Counted from the first letter of the stretch, positions 8,938 through 17,384 are shown. The stretch: 64,000 nucleotides of DNA from an uncultured Pseudomonadota bacterium (GCA_903885375.1 CAISIK010000032.1:1-64000); one strand, 5' to 3'. Made by a program: numbers and translations. Notes: generated by a model from the sequence alone, not told the origin.

Positions 8938-9663
8938 TCAGCGCGCGCTGATCTCGACGGTCTTCAGCACCACGTCGGTGGCGGGCTTGTCGTTGCGACC
9001 CGTGGGGGTGTTGGCGATCTTGCCGACCACGTCGAGGTTGGTGCAATCGCCGAAGATGCTGTGCTTGCCGTTGAGGTGGGTGGGCGTGCCTTCGGTGATG
9101 AAGAACTGCGAGCCGTTGGTGTCGGGGCCGGCGTTGGCCATGGCGAGGATGCCGGTGTGGTCGAACTGGGTGAAGTCGCCCACCTCGTCGGCGAAGGTGT
9201 AGCCCGGGCCGCCGGTGCCGTTGCCGAGCGGATCGCCGCCCTGGATCATGAACCCCGGGATGACCCGGTGGAAGATGGTGCCGTCGTACAGGGGCGCGCG
9301 GGAGGCCGCGCCCGTGCGGGGATCGGTCCACTCCTTCTCGCCGCGCGCGAGCTGAACGAAGTTGGCCACGGTTTCGGGCGCCTGGTCGGACCGGAGCTTG
9401 CACTCCACATCGCCGAGGGAGGTCTTGAAGGTGGCGTAGAGGCTCTGGCCGGGCTCGAGCCCGAGGGCGCCCGCGCGCTCCGCGTGGGCGCCGGCGGTGG
9501 CCTCGCCTTCGAGGCGGCCGACCGTGGTCTTCAGCACCTCGTTCTCCTTCTCGAGGCGGGAGGCCGTGCGCTCGAGATCACCGACGCGGATCTTGAGCCG
9601 GTCGTTCTCTTCGAGGGTGGCTTGGTCCTTGCACGCGACGAGACTGAGGAGGAGGAGGTTCAT
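8938..9663 (-). CDS. Lipoprotein cyclophilin-type peptidyl-prolyl isomerase with coiled coil
   Basis: 241 residues. The signal MNLLLLSLVAC (Cys11) has no upstream start codon available. Residues about 15-55 form a heptad-patterned coiled coil (LEENDRLKIRVGDLERTASR). The cyclophilin domain follows from about residue 75 with the active-site signature FHRVIPGFMIQGGD, then the NGTGGPGYTF, MANAGPDTNGSQFFI and GKHSIFG motifs. The catalytic Arg and the Gln-Phe-Phe are intact. It probably catalyses proline isomerisation of envelope proteins while anchored in a membrane. A second, related isomerase lies directly upstream on the same strand. Confidence 0.88.
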   Translation of the reverse strand: MNLLLLSLVACKDQATLEENDRLKIRVGDLERTASRLEKENEVLKTTVGRLEGEATAGAHAERAGALGLEPGQSLYATFKTSLGDVECKLRSDQAPETVANFVQLARGEKEWTDPRTGAASRAPLYDGTIFHRVIPGFMIQGGDPLGNGTGGPGYTFADEVGDFTQFDHTGILAMANAGPDTNGSQFFITEGTPTHLNGKHSIFGDCTNLDVVGKIANTPTGRNDKPATDVVLKTVEISAR

Positions 9664-9672
9664 GGCCGCGCG

Positions 9673-9678
9673 ATTATC
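9673..9678 (-). promoter_or_regulatory. -10-like hexamer exactly 9 bases before ATG 9663
   Basis: GATAAT on the minus strand (in the context TGATAAT) is followed by nine bases and the start codon. This is a good -10 match, with no clear -35 at the expected distance. Confidence 0.4.
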
Positions 9679-9705
9679 ACGAAGTCGCGGCCTCGGCCGG
9701 GCACG

Positions 9706-10383
9706 CTACCTCGTCGTGATCTCGACCCGCGTGAGCACCACCGGTCGGACTGGGCGGTCGCGCTCGCCGCGCGGCTGCTCCGCGATCCGCGAGATGACCT
9801 CGAGGCCGGTGCACTGGCCGAGCACCGTGTAGCGGCCATCGAGGTGGTGGGCGGGCCCATCGGTGACGAAGAACTGCGAGCCGTTGGCGTTGGGCCCGCG
9901 GTTGGCCAGCGCCAGCACGCCGGCCTTGTCGAAGCGCGACACGCTCACGTTCTCATCGGCGAGCGAGAACCCCGGGCCGCCGGTGCCGGTGCCGGTGGGA
10001 TCGCCCCCCTGGATGAGGAAGCCCGGAATCACGCGGTGGATGGGCGTGCCGTTGTAGAGCGGCCGCGTGGTGGGGAGGCCGGTCTGCGGGTCGCGCCAGG
10101 CCCGCTCGCCCCGCGCGAGGTCGATGAAGGCGCGCACGGAAACCGGCGCCTCCTCGTGCGCGAGCCGGCAGGTGAAGGCGCCGGCGGTGGTCACGAAGCG
10201 GGCGTGGAGCGCCTGCCCGGGTGCGAGCCCGAAATCATCGGCGCCCTCCGCAGGGGTCGTTCCTCCTGCCTGCGGCAGCGGCGCTGCCTGTCGGGCCTCG
10301 CGCATCCAGGCCGCGAGCACCTCCCCCGCCCAGGCCGGGGCCGGCACCAAACAAAGCAGCAATGGGAGGGCCGATGAACGCAC
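9706..10383 (-). CDS. Secreted cyclophilin-type peptidyl-prolyl isomerase
   Basis: 225 residues from GTG 10383, which gives a signal peptide VRSSALPLLLCLVPAPAWA with an AWA cleavage site. The cyclophilin domain begins near residue 75: IHRVIPGFLIQGGD, TGTGGPGFSLADE, LANRGPNANGSQFFV, HHLDGRYTVLG. Active-site residues are intact. It is clearly paralogous to the neighbouring lipoprotein isomerase but lacks the coiled coil, and is probably a free periplasmic foldase. A TATACT (10398-10403, minus strand) lies 14 bases before the start. Upstream extensions of the frame run into the divergent gene and are not used. Confidence 0.88.
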   Translation of the reverse strand: MRSSALPLLLCLVPAPAWAGEVLAAWMREARQAAPLPQAGGTTPAEGADDFGLAPGQALHARFVTTAGAFTCRLAHEEAPVSVRAFIDLARGERAWRDPQTGLPTTRPLYNGTPIHRVIPGFLIQGGDPTGTGTGGPGFSLADENVSVSRFDKAGVLALANRGPNANGSQFFVTDGPAHHLDGRYTVLGQCTGLEVISRIAEQPRGERDRPVRPVVLTRVEITTR

Positions 10384-10397
10384 GGAATGCTTCAGGA

Positions 10398-10403
10398 AGT
10401 ATA
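10398..10403 (-). promoter_or_regulatory. -10-like TATACT of the secreted cyclophilin gene
   Basis: TATACT on the minus strand lies 14 bases before GTG 10383, giving a predicted leader of about seven bases. A -35 is not obvious at 17-18 bases. Confidence 0.4.
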
Positions 10404-10473
10404 GACACGTCAAGAGCACTTCGGCCAGTCCTGCGTGGTTCTGGGTTACATGATGCCCACCGATGGAGCCCCG

Positions 10474-10695
10474 ATGCGCGTGAGAATCTTCCTGCGGCAG
10501 CCGTTGTTCGCCCCCTCCGGCCATGCGCCGCGGAGCGCGGTCGTCCTGGAAGGCGCGGTGTCGGAAGAAACCGGCCTCGGGTGGAAGGTGGCCGTGGATG
10601 CCTGGTTCGGCGAGAACGGCCAGGTGCTCGAGGGCGAGCCGTGCACGCTGCTCCTGCCCTCCGCGAAGATCGACCATGCGTTGGTGATCGGCTAG
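10474..10695 (+). CDS. Small conserved-looking hypothetical protein
   Basis: 73 residues from ATG 10474, chosen because GGAG lies five bases upstream; in-frame ATGs at 10450 and 10453 are alternatives. The protein is soluble and beta-rich (MRVRIFLRQPLFAP ... WKVAVDAWFGENGQ) with no signal sequence. It ends 14 bases before the next lipoprotein start, so the two are probably co-transcribed. I do not recognise the family. Confidence 0.45.
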   Translation: MRVRIFLRQPLFAPSGHAPRSAVVLEGAVSEETGLGWKVAVDAWFGENGQVLEGEPCTLLLPSAKIDHALVIG

Positions 10696-10709
10696 GCCAA
10701 ACAATCCTG

Positions 10710-11390
10710 ATGTGGACCTTTCTCCTCGCCGGTTGCGCCGTCGAGCTCACCGGCAGCGTCACCGACCTCGCGGGGGCCCCCGTGGAGGGCGCGCGGGTGC
10801 AGGCGAAGGGGTGCGAGGCGGTGTCGGCGGCCGATGGCTCGTTCCGCGTGCTCTGTGAGCGCGCGTTGCATCGGTTTGCGGTGTCGCACCCCGCCTACGC
10901 CGGCGCCACCATGGAGATCGACGCCACGGGTCTCCTCTCCCCGGAGCCCGAACGGGTGATGCTCCGCGCCTGGCCCACCGAGCCCGGCCTGTACATCGAG
11001 CCCGACTACCGTCCCGTTCCCTCTCCGGGGCTCGCCCGCTCCGCCACGGCCGAGGAGCAGCGCTACTGCCTGCCCGCCGGCGCCGAGGTGGGCACTGCTC
11101 CGGCCGGCACCGCCCTGTTCGATGTGCACGAGGTCGAGTGGCGCCTCTACCGACTCGACGAGGAGGGCTGCGCCCTCCGGCTGCACACGCGCGATGGCGG
11201 CACCTACTGGTCGCCCACCGCCGCCCGCGTGGAGCTGGCGCCGGTGGAGCTGGCCACGGGCCACTTCCGCGTGCCGCTGCCGGCGGAAGCGGGCCGCTAC
11301 GTGGCGGTGCCCTGGATGGAGGGCTTCTTCGTACCGCGGGCCGGCCCCACGGAGCTCTGGGAAGCCTGGGCGTTCGCCATCGAAGGCTGA
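10710..11390 (+). CDS. Lipoprotein with carboxypeptidase-regulatory-like domain
   Basis: 226 residues. MWTFLLAGC is a minimal lipoprotein signal (Cys9). Directly after it, about residues 11-75 match the carboxypeptidase-regulatory-like or Ig-like fold (TGSVTDLAGAPVEGARVQ ... ADGSFRV), common in outer-membrane and surface proteins. The rest is beta-rich with a Cys pair and Trp/Tyr residues (VEWRLYRLDEEGC) and has no recognised enzyme motif. It is probably a structural or carbohydrate-binding surface protein. It faces the frameshifted protease gene, with the two stops 11 bases apart. Confidence 0.6.
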   Translation: MWTFLLAGCAVELTGSVTDLAGAPVEGARVQAKGCEAVSAADGSFRVLCERALHRFAVSHPAYAGATMEIDATGLLSPEPERVMLRAWPTEPGLYIEPDYRPVPSPGLARSATAEEQRYCLPAGAEVGTAPAGTALFDVHEVEWRLYRLDEEGCALRLHTRDGGTYWSPTAARVELAPVELATGHFRVPLPAEAGRYVAVPWMEGFFVPRAGPTELWEAWAFAIEG

Positions 11391-11400
11391 GCCGGAGGGC

Positions 11401-12895
11401 TCACCGCCCGGGCCGCGCCGGGGTGGGCGCCAGCACCTTGAGCGCCTCGGTCTGATCGAGCTCCCGGGCACAACGAACGGCCTCTCCCCGCACCGCCGCC
11501 GCGAGCTCGCGGCCGAACATGGGGCTCGAGCTTCCGGTACACCGCCAGGCAGTCCCCCCGATTGCGCGTGGCCGACCGGATCCGCGACCCGAGGAACGAC
11601 GTGGAAACCACGTCGGGGGATGCGGGCGGGAGGGCGCGAAGCCGCGCCAGCACGGCCGCAGCCCGCGGGGCCGCAGGGCCCGGAGCGGGGCCAGGCAACG
11701 GGAGCCCCGACCACTCCAGGAGCGCCGCGCGCACCTCCTTCAGCGGCACGGGGCCCCGAACCACGACGCCGCGAAGGTGGCCGCCCTGCTGGCTCCAGAG
11801 CTCACGGTACGGGCCGCCCGCCAACAGGCGCGCCGTGGCCGAGAAACCACCCAGCGAGCCCACGGGGGTGCTCTTCGCCGGGAGTCGGGGCACCACGCTG
11901 ATGCCGGCGTACCCCCCGAGGGGGAACAGGGTCGGCACGTACAAGCTGGAGAACGCTCCGCGGCGCCCGTCGAGCACCGCCTCGGCAACCTCCGCAGAAT
12001 CGAAGGCGAGATCGACGGCGGCGGCCTCCATGCCCTCCCAGATCCACTTGAGGACGACGGCCGGGCCGCCCCCGGCGATGATGCGGTGCCGCGACGGGTC
12101 GAGGAGCTTCGCGGCGGTGATGTAGCTGTGTTCCACTTCCCGGGACGGCTTCCCCCAGGTGGCCGCAAAGCTGAGGTTGTTGCCCATCTGGTCGGGGTCG
12201 ACCCCCGGTTGTCGGCGGCCATCCGCGAGGTCGTCCAGCTCCTCGGCGGACACCCGCGCACCGTTGAGCGTAGACCAGAACGCCTCCGTTCCGGCGCCGG
12301 CAAGGAGCGTGGAAACCGCAGCTTCACCCACCACGTACGGCCGCTGGGCGGGCTTGAGCAAGGCCGACTGCAGAAGGTGGGTGCCGGTTGCGGCGTTCCC
12401 GATGTCGCGGAGTCGGGGATCACAAACCTGGGCAGCCACCCATGTGGCGTGCCCCTCGAGGAGCAACGTGCCCGCCTCGTCGGGGGGCGGGGACTCCCCG
12501 CGTTGATGCTGGAGCGCGTGGGTGAGCTCGTGCGCCATCACGCACCGCATGTGGGCCTCGGCCGACCCCTTCCAGCTCTCCATCGCAGAGAGAAACGCGC
12601 CCACCCGATCCGAGTTCACGAAAATGGTCGTCTCGCCGTTGACGTACACCGCAAGGGCCGACTGGATGGTCTCGCGGATTGGCGCCGCGAGCGGGACCTC
12701 CGGCCCTTCCCCGCGCGTCAGGCTCTCGGCGGTGACGAGGATGTGCGCCGTATCGTCGATGACAATCGGCGGGACCTCGAGAAAGCGGCGGCCTGCCGCG
12801 GCCTCCACCTCGGGGGCCAGCTGGACCGCCATGGTCTGCAGGCTTGTCTCAGTGAAGCGGGCGGCGTGGGCCAGGGACACAAGGAAGAGGAGCAT
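11401..12895 (-). CDS. Secreted HExxH metallopeptidase-like protein, apparent frameshift near the 3' end
   Basis: ATG 12895 has AGAGG upstream and encodes a short signal (MLLFLVSLAHA). A zinc-peptidase motif MAHELTHALQH is followed about 35 residues later by LLEGHATWVA, which can give the third ligand (a gluzincin-like HExxH...E). The frame as written loses coding character after RKLEP at the G4 run 11521-11524 and would run on to 11297, over the end of the convergent gene. Shifting one base there restores a natural C-terminus (MFGRELAAAVRGEAVRCARE ...) with a stop at 11401, giving 497 residues. Either a base is extra in this run or the gene is recently broken. Its start overlaps the preceding protease gene by 47 bases. 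Confidence 0.65.
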
Positions 12896-14186
12896 GACGG
12901 GAACCTCTTCGCGACCGTAACCAGAGCGCCGCGCCGAAACCCACCAGCCAACCGGCCGCCCCTCCGCCCGCGCCACCCGACCCGACCGCGCAGGCGCAGC
13001 CCGGCGCCTCGCTCCGCCACAGGAGCGTGGGAACCTCGGCCACGAGCGCGTCGTCGGCATCGAAGCCATCGGCCGGGAGACGGAGGAGCGCGAGGCGCGC
13101 GGTGCCGTCGCCGTCGAGGCGGAGCGCGGCATCGGCGGGTGCGTCGACTGTGTCGTCGAGGTCGACGATCACGAAGTCGCCGGCGTCCTGGAGCTCCACC
13201 GCCACGGCGCCGTCGTGCACGAACGACAGGCACGCCATCCCGAGCGGCCAGACCTCGTGCTCGGCCGTCCATTCGCCCTCTGCGGTGGCGTCGGCGCGCA
13301 CTTCGCCCTCGCACTTCAACCGCGTGGACTCCGGCAGCCCGCCGAGCCAGGCCGGCCCGGCCCCGGTGCCGAGCGTACCGCGGAAGCGGCTGAACGCGAT
13401 GAGGTCGCCGGGGACATCGCCGCCCACGGCGGCCCAGGCGTCGAGGACGTCGGGCTCGTTGGGACCGGGGTCGTTGGCAGTGGCGGCCCAGAGCGCGGGC
13501 CCGATGGACCCGGCGCCATCACCATGGCGCTCGTCGAGCCATCGCACCCACACGGCCGCGCCGTACTCGTAGTACGACCAGAGCCCGTACAGCTCGTCGA
13601 GCGTGTACCCGTCCTGCAGGACGGCGCTGGCCCAGGGCGCCGACTGGTAGTCGGCGATGGGGCCGGGGTCGATGGGCGCCGTGGGGTCTGTCCACGCCTC
13701 GGCGGCCACGGCGACCCCCTCCCAAAGGTCGAGGAAGGGCTCCTCGAAGTCGGTGGCGTACTGCAGCACATGCGCGAATTCGTGCCGCGCATAGGCGCTC
13801 AGCTGGTCGGCCGGCGTGTCGGGATCGATGACGATGTAGGCCGGGGTGGACGAGAGGCCATCCCCGGCGGCCACATCCACGCAGGGGTCGGCCTCGGCGC
13901 CATCGCAAGTGACGTACGCGCCGCCCGCACCGCCCGTTCCCGCGTGGGAGAGGTACACGTCGAGCTCGGGGCCGCCGCCGAGGTCGCCATCGGGGACCGG
14001 CGCGCGAAAGCCGAGCGCATCGACCTGCACGGCCCAGGCCTGCGAGAGGCCCGCCAGCACGAGGGCACAGCTGCCATCGTCCTCGCCGTCGTGGTGGCAC
14101 ACCAAAGGCGGGTCGGCGATCACCACGCGACCTTCCCCCGAGGGGCGGGCGGCCCAGGCGCCAGTGGCGAGCAGGAGGACCAGCAC
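12849..14186 (-). CDS. Secreted metallopeptidase-like protein with MYXO-CTERM-like tail
   Basis: 445 residues from GTG 14186, with GGAG seven bases upstream. The signal is MLVLLLATGAWA. Residues about 160-200 hold a zinc motif RHEFAHVLQ followed by LWEGVAVAAE, giving an HExxH plus downstream Glu arrangement. The extreme C-terminus has Cys-Ala-Cys (APGCACAVG), a Gly-rich stretch, one hydrophobic segment (AAGWLVGFGAALWL) and an Arg cluster (RSRRGSR). That is the layout of the MYXO-CTERM sorting signal, which anchors proteins at the myxobacterial cell surface and is processed there. The frame runs on 12 residues past the Arg cluster and overlaps the next gene. Confidence 0.7.
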   Translation of the reverse strand: MLVLLLATGAWAARPSGEGRVVIADPPLVCHHDGEDDGSCALVLAGLSQAWAVQVDALGFRAPVPDGDLGGGPELDVYLSHAGTGGAGGAYVTCDGAEADPCVDVAAGDGLSSTPAYIVIDPDTPADQLSAYARHEFAHVLQYATDFEEPFLDLWEGVAVAAEAWTDPTAPIDPGPIADYQSAPWASAVLQDGYTLDELYGLWSYYEYGAAVWVRWLDERHGDGAGSIGPALWAATANDPGPNEPDVLDAWAAVGGDVPGDLIAFSRFRGTLGTGAGPAWLGGLPESTRLKCEGEVRADATAEGEWTAEHEVWPLGMACLSFVHDGAVAVELQDAGDFVIVDLDDTVDAPADAALRLDGDGTARLALLRLPADGFDADDALVAEVPTLLWRSEAPGCACAVGSGGAGGGAAGWLVGFGAALWLRSRRGSRHAPLPCVPGPRRPLH

Positions 14187-14261
14187 TTCAGCGCTCCCTG
14201 CGGCGCCGCGGTGCGCGGCAGTGGACTTCGCCCCAACGCGACCGGGACCCGCGCACCGCCC

Positions 14262-15053
14262 CTACTGCACCGTGCTCAGGTCGCGGGTGATGCGCGTGGC
14301 CTCGTAGGCCCCTTCCATGGCGAGGAACCCGGCCACATCGGCCGCAAACGCGCCGGAGAGCTCACCCTCTTCGCTGAGGGTGCCCTCGGTGTCGACCGGG
14401 AGCTCGTAGATCTGCAGGTCGATGCTGGCGGTGCCCGTGAGGTCGCCGTCGGCATTTTCGAGGTCGAAGAGGTAGGCGGTGTCGATGTCGTAGCCAAGCA
14501 GGCTCAGGAGGCAGCCGGCATCGCCCTCGACGGTGCGGCCCTCGGCATCCACCACGAGGGTGAGCGCGCCGGAGCAGCCGAGCGAGAGGGTCTGGCCGTT
14601 GTAGTCGCCGCTCGCGGTGATCGCGAGATCGCCCACGTAGACGCCGGCGTAGATGCTCTGCACGAGCACGCCGCCCACGGTGTAGGCGAGCCGATCGCCG
14701 TTGGGGAGGAGCGCCTCGGCCGTGATGGCGTGCGTGCCCACGGGCAGGCTGCCATCCTCCACGAGGGCGCCACCGAGCGCCCACTCGGGGTCCTGGTCCG
14801 TGCTCCAGGTGATGTCGGTGAAGGTGGTCGGCGTGCCATCCGCCGCGATGACCATCGCGCTGAAGGTGGCCGCTTCTTCGTAGGGCAGGAAGGCCGCGGA
14901 GGCGGGGCTCTCGATCACGAGGCGGGCACCATCCCATTCGGCATCGAGCGCGGCCTGATCTCCCGTGTCGTCGAGGGAGGTGCCGGCGCTGCTCTCGCCA
15001 TCCACGATGAGGGCGTTGTCGGTACAGGCGAGCAGGGCGAGGAAGATGAGCAT
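14262..15053 (-). CDS. Lipoprotein of unknown function, Ig-like/beta-sandwich
   Basis: 263 residues from ATG 15053, with GGAGG five bases upstream. MLIFLALLAC is the lipoprotein signal (Cys10), followed by an acidic Ser/Thr/Asp linker. Residues about 35-120 look like an Ig-type domain (FLPYEEAATFSAMVIAADG ... WSTDQDPEWALGG). A second beta-rich domain follows, with two Cys and an acidic tail. No catalytic motif is seen. It is probably a surface-exposed structural or binding protein. Confidence 0.55.
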   Translation of the reverse strand: MLIFLALLACTDNALIVDGESSAGTSLDDTGDQAALDAEWDGARLVIESPASAAFLPYEEAATFSAMVIAADGTPTTFTDITWSTDQDPEWALGGALVEDGSLPVGTHAITAEALLPNGDRLAYTVGGVLVQSIYAGVYVGDLAITASGDYNGQTLSLGCSGALTLVVDAEGRTVEGDAGCLLSLLGYDIDTAYLFDLENADGDLTGTASIDLQIYELPVDTEGTLSEEGELSGAFAADVAGFLAMEGAYEATRITRDLSTVQ

Positions 15054-15114
15054 GGAAGCCTCCGGCGCGGCGCACGGTAGCACGCTTTCCCGGGACCTGC
15101 GCATGCGCGAACGT

Positions 15115-15120
15115 GGTAAG
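15115..15120 (+). promoter_or_regulatory. -10-like hexamer exactly 9 bases before ATG 15130
   Basis: GGTAAG in the context TGGTAAGCG is followed by nine bases and the start of the ABC ATPase gene. The context resembles TGGTATAAGCG at 17368-17377. Confidence 0.3.
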
Positions 15121-15129
15121 CGTCGCCTC

Positions 15130-16101
15130 ATGCAAGAGATGATCGCGGTCGCGGGCCTGCGAAAGTCGTTCGCGGACTTCGCGGCGCTCAAGGGCATCGA
15201 CTTTCGAGTGGCGAAAGGCGAGATTGTGGGATTTCTGGGCCCCAACGGCGCGGGCAAGACCACGACGATGAAGATCCTCACCGGCTTTCAGTCCCCCTCC
15301 GGCGGAAGCGCGCGCGTGCACGGCTTCGACTGCGTGGCCGAGAGCCTCGAGGTCCGGCGGCACATCGGCTACCTGCCCGAAGCGGCCCCCGTGTACGGCG
15401 ACATGCTCGTGCGCGACTACCTCGACTTCATCGGGCGCGTGCGCGGCCTCGCCGGCGGGGAGCGCGCCCGGAGCATCGCTCGGGCGGCGGAGGAGTGCGA
15501 CGTGAGCGACCGCCTCGGCCAGCGCGTGGGTACGCTCAGCAAGGGCTACCGGCAGCGCGTGGGCCTCGCGCAGGCGCTCCTGCACGAGCCGCCCGTGCTC
15601 ATCCTCGACGAGCCCACGAGCGGGCTCGACCCGAACCAGATCCTCGCCATCCGCAACCTCATCCGTAGGATCGGCGAATCGCGCACCGTCATCCTGAGCA
15701 CGCACATCCTCCAGGAGGTGCAGGCCACCTGCGATCGTGTGCTCATCCTCAACCACGGCGAGCTCGTGGCCGATGCGCCCATCGATCAGGTCCGGGCCGC
15801 CATCGCCGGGGGCGATCTCTTCCGCGTCACCTTCAACGACGGCGCCGTGCGCCTGGCGGAGCCGGCGATCCGCGCCGCAATCGAAGGGGTGCCCGGCGTG
15901 CAGCGAGTGGCGCTCCAGGCGGCCGACGTGCCCGGCACCCACGCCTACGAGGTCTTCGCCGAGCGCGACATCCGCGGCGACCTCTTCGACCTCGCCGTGG
16001 CCCGGGGCCTCCGCCTCACCGACCTCTCGCGCGAGCGCAGCTCCCTCGAAGAGGTGTTCCGCCGCCTCACGCTCGGAGCCGACGCCGCCGCGGCGGGCTG
16101 A
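15130..16101 (+). CDS. ABC transporter ATP-binding protein (GldA/ABC-2 type)
   Basis: 323 residues. Walker A GPNGAGKTTT, Q-loop region, signature LSKGYRQRVGL, Walker B VLILDEPTSGLD and the switch His (LSTHILQEV) are all present. The extra C-terminal 90 residues, ending SSLEEVFRRLTLG, are typical of ABC-2-type exporters such as gliding-associated GldA and multidrug or polysaccharide exporters. No permease gene is adjacent: the neighbours are a divergent lipoprotein and a convergent CotH protein (one base between the stops). The partner must be encoded elsewhere. It hydrolyses ATP to drive export; the substrate is unknown. Confidence 0.85.
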   Translation: MQEMIAVAGLRKSFADFAALKGIDFRVAKGEIVGFLGPNGAGKTTTMKILTGFQSPSGGSARVHGFDCVAESLEVRRHIGYLPEAAPVYGDMLVRDYLDFIGRVRGLAGGERARSIARAAEECDVSDRLGQRVGTLSKGYRQRVGLAQALLHEPPVLILDEPTSGLDPNQILAIRNLIRRIGESRTVILSTHILQEVQATCDRVLILNHGELVADAPIDQVRAAIAGGDLFRVTFNDGAVRLAEPAIRAAIEGVPGVQRVALQAADVPGTHAYEVFAERDIRGDLFDLAVARGLRLTDLSRERSSLEEVFRRLTLGADAAAAG

Positions 16102-16102
16102 G

Positions 16103-17332
16103 TCAGTCGGCCTTGTACCAGCGGCCGACGGTGCCCGAGCGCGTTTCGATCCAGGACTCCATCTCGGCGAGCTGCGCATCGAGGGAGGAGCCGACCTCCA
16201 CGTAGTTGCGGGGATCCCGCTCCACCCACGGCTCGATGAAGTCCGAGGTTTCGTGCATCAACGCCGCCAGCTCGGCGCTGTCCACCTGGGCGAGCGTTTC
16301 CTCCACCACGGCCCCGAAGTGGGCGTTGCACTCGACATCCCCTTGGCAGGTCGCGCCCAGCGGGGAGCTCGCCCGCGAGAGGCGCCCCCCGTACGACGTG
16401 AAGCAGTAGTCGAGCCCGGTAGGCACCATCGACATCTTCTCGGTGCCGCCGTGGTCGAAGTAGATGCGGAAGTTGTTCGAGGCGAAGGCGTACCCATCCC
16501 ACTGGCCGGCCCAGGCCTCCATGATCTGGAAGCGGGCGTACTGGTCGAGGTCGACGACCTGCGAGAGCTCGCCTTCGAGGTCCTCCGCGGCGAGGGCATC
16601 CACCACCGCGTGCACATCGGCCCACTGCACCTCGGTGCCCACCTCGAGCTCAAAGTGCTCCACCTCCGCCTGGGTGAAGTCCGCGTGGTCCCAGGAGTCC
16701 GGGTAGTAGGGGTAGCCGCCTTCGTAGAGGTTGCCCTCGCGCTGGCCGAAGTTGCGCTCGAGGTAGTCGCGGTCGGGCGTTTCCACGTTGGAGTAGAGGC
16801 CGTAGTCCTCACCGTTCACCGTGACCCAGGCGTAGCCCACGCGCGAATGGGGGAGGCCCGCAGCGGCAAAGGCGGCGTAGGCCACGACCTCGTGCACCTG
16901 CGTGGCGTCGTGCAGCATGTTGTTGAGCGTGACCTTGCCCTTTCCATGGAAGCTCTGGTCGGGGATGTAGGCGTTGAAGTCGATCTTGAACGCGGCCTTG
17001 CCCGAGAGGTCCTGGAAGGAGCCGGAGCCCTTGAGGCGCACGCCCACCGAGTCGAACCGCTCGCCGTCCACGCTGACCGCGCCTTCCACGTACACCTTCG
17101 GGTCCCGCCGGAGCGCCCGCAGCGCCTCTTCGCCGAGCTCGATGTCGAAGTTGTGGACCTCGTCGGAGGTGTAGATGCCATCGTAGTCGTCGTCGGGCTC
17201 CTCGCCGGTGTCGTCGGGCGGCGTGGAAGTGTCTCCTGGAATGTCGTGGTCGATGTCCGAGGCCGGGTCGGGCGCGGTGTCGCCCGGCACCTCGATCTCG
17301 ATGGGAACACAGGCGATGAGCACGAGCCACAT
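16103..17332 (-). CDS. CotH-kinase family lipoprotein
   Basis: 409 residues. MWLVLIAC (Cys8) is a minimal lipoprotein signal, followed by an acidic Asp/Pro/Thr linker of about 40 residues. The rest matches the CotH family: a substrate-recognition start (VRLKGSGSF), the Lys/Asn core KVTLNNMLHD, the segment GYAWVTVNGEDYGLY, and later NNFRIYFD with GLDYCF carrying the probable metal-binding Asp. CotH proteins are atypical kinases; Bacillus CotH phosphorylates spore-coat proteins. This one would act outside the cytoplasm, possibly on surface proteins. The gene is divergent from the solute-binding lipoprotein (52 bases). Confidence 0.8.
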   Translation of the reverse strand: MWLVLIACVPIEIEVPGDTAPDPASDIDHDIPGDTSTPPDDTGEEPDDDYDGIYTSDEVHNFDIELGEEALRALRRDPKVYVEGAVSVDGERFDSVGVRLKGSGSFQDLSGKAAFKIDFNAYIPDQSFHGKGKVTLNNMLHDATQVHEVVAYAAFAAAGLPHSRVGYAWVTVNGEDYGLYSNVETPDRDYLERNFGQREGNLYEGGYPYYPDSWDHADFTQAEVEHFELEVGTEVQWADVHAVVDALAAEDLEGELSQVVDLDQYARFQIMEAWAGQWDGYAFASNNFRIYFDHGGTEKMSMVPTGLDYCFTSYGGRLSRASSPLGATCQGDVECNAHFGAVVEETLAQVDSAELAALMHETSDFIEPWVERDPRNYVEVGSSLDAQLAEMESWIETRSGTVGRWYKAD

Positions 17333-17338
17333 GCTGCC

Positions 17339-17344
17339 AGCGTA
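17339..17344 (-). promoter_or_regulatory. -10-like hexamer 6 bases before the CotH gene start
   Basis: TACGCT on the minus strand is followed by six bases and ATG 17332. ACGACA lies 17 bases upstream and matches four of six -35 positions. This is the minus half of a divergent promoter pair. Confidence 0.4.
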
Positions 17345-17369
17345 GCCGAAGCCACCGGGAGTGTCGTGG

Positions 17370-17375
17370 TATAAG
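17370..17375 (+). promoter_or_regulatory. -10-like hexamer exactly 9 bases before ATG 17385
   Basis: TATAAG matches five of six bases of the -10 consensus and is followed by nine bases and the start codon. It is the plus half of the divergent pair with the CotH promoter. No strong -35 is seen. Confidence 0.45.
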
Positions 17376-17384
17376 CGACCCCGG

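Noticed and set aside
9061..10377. Plus-strand open frame of 438 codons
   Set aside because: It is antisense to both cyclophilin genes, which have full catalytic signatures, and its product is low in recognisable motifs.
11297..11400. Downstream part of the frameshifted protease frame
   Set aside because: It reads antisense over the end of the convergent lipoprotein and lacks coding character. The restored frame stops at 11401.
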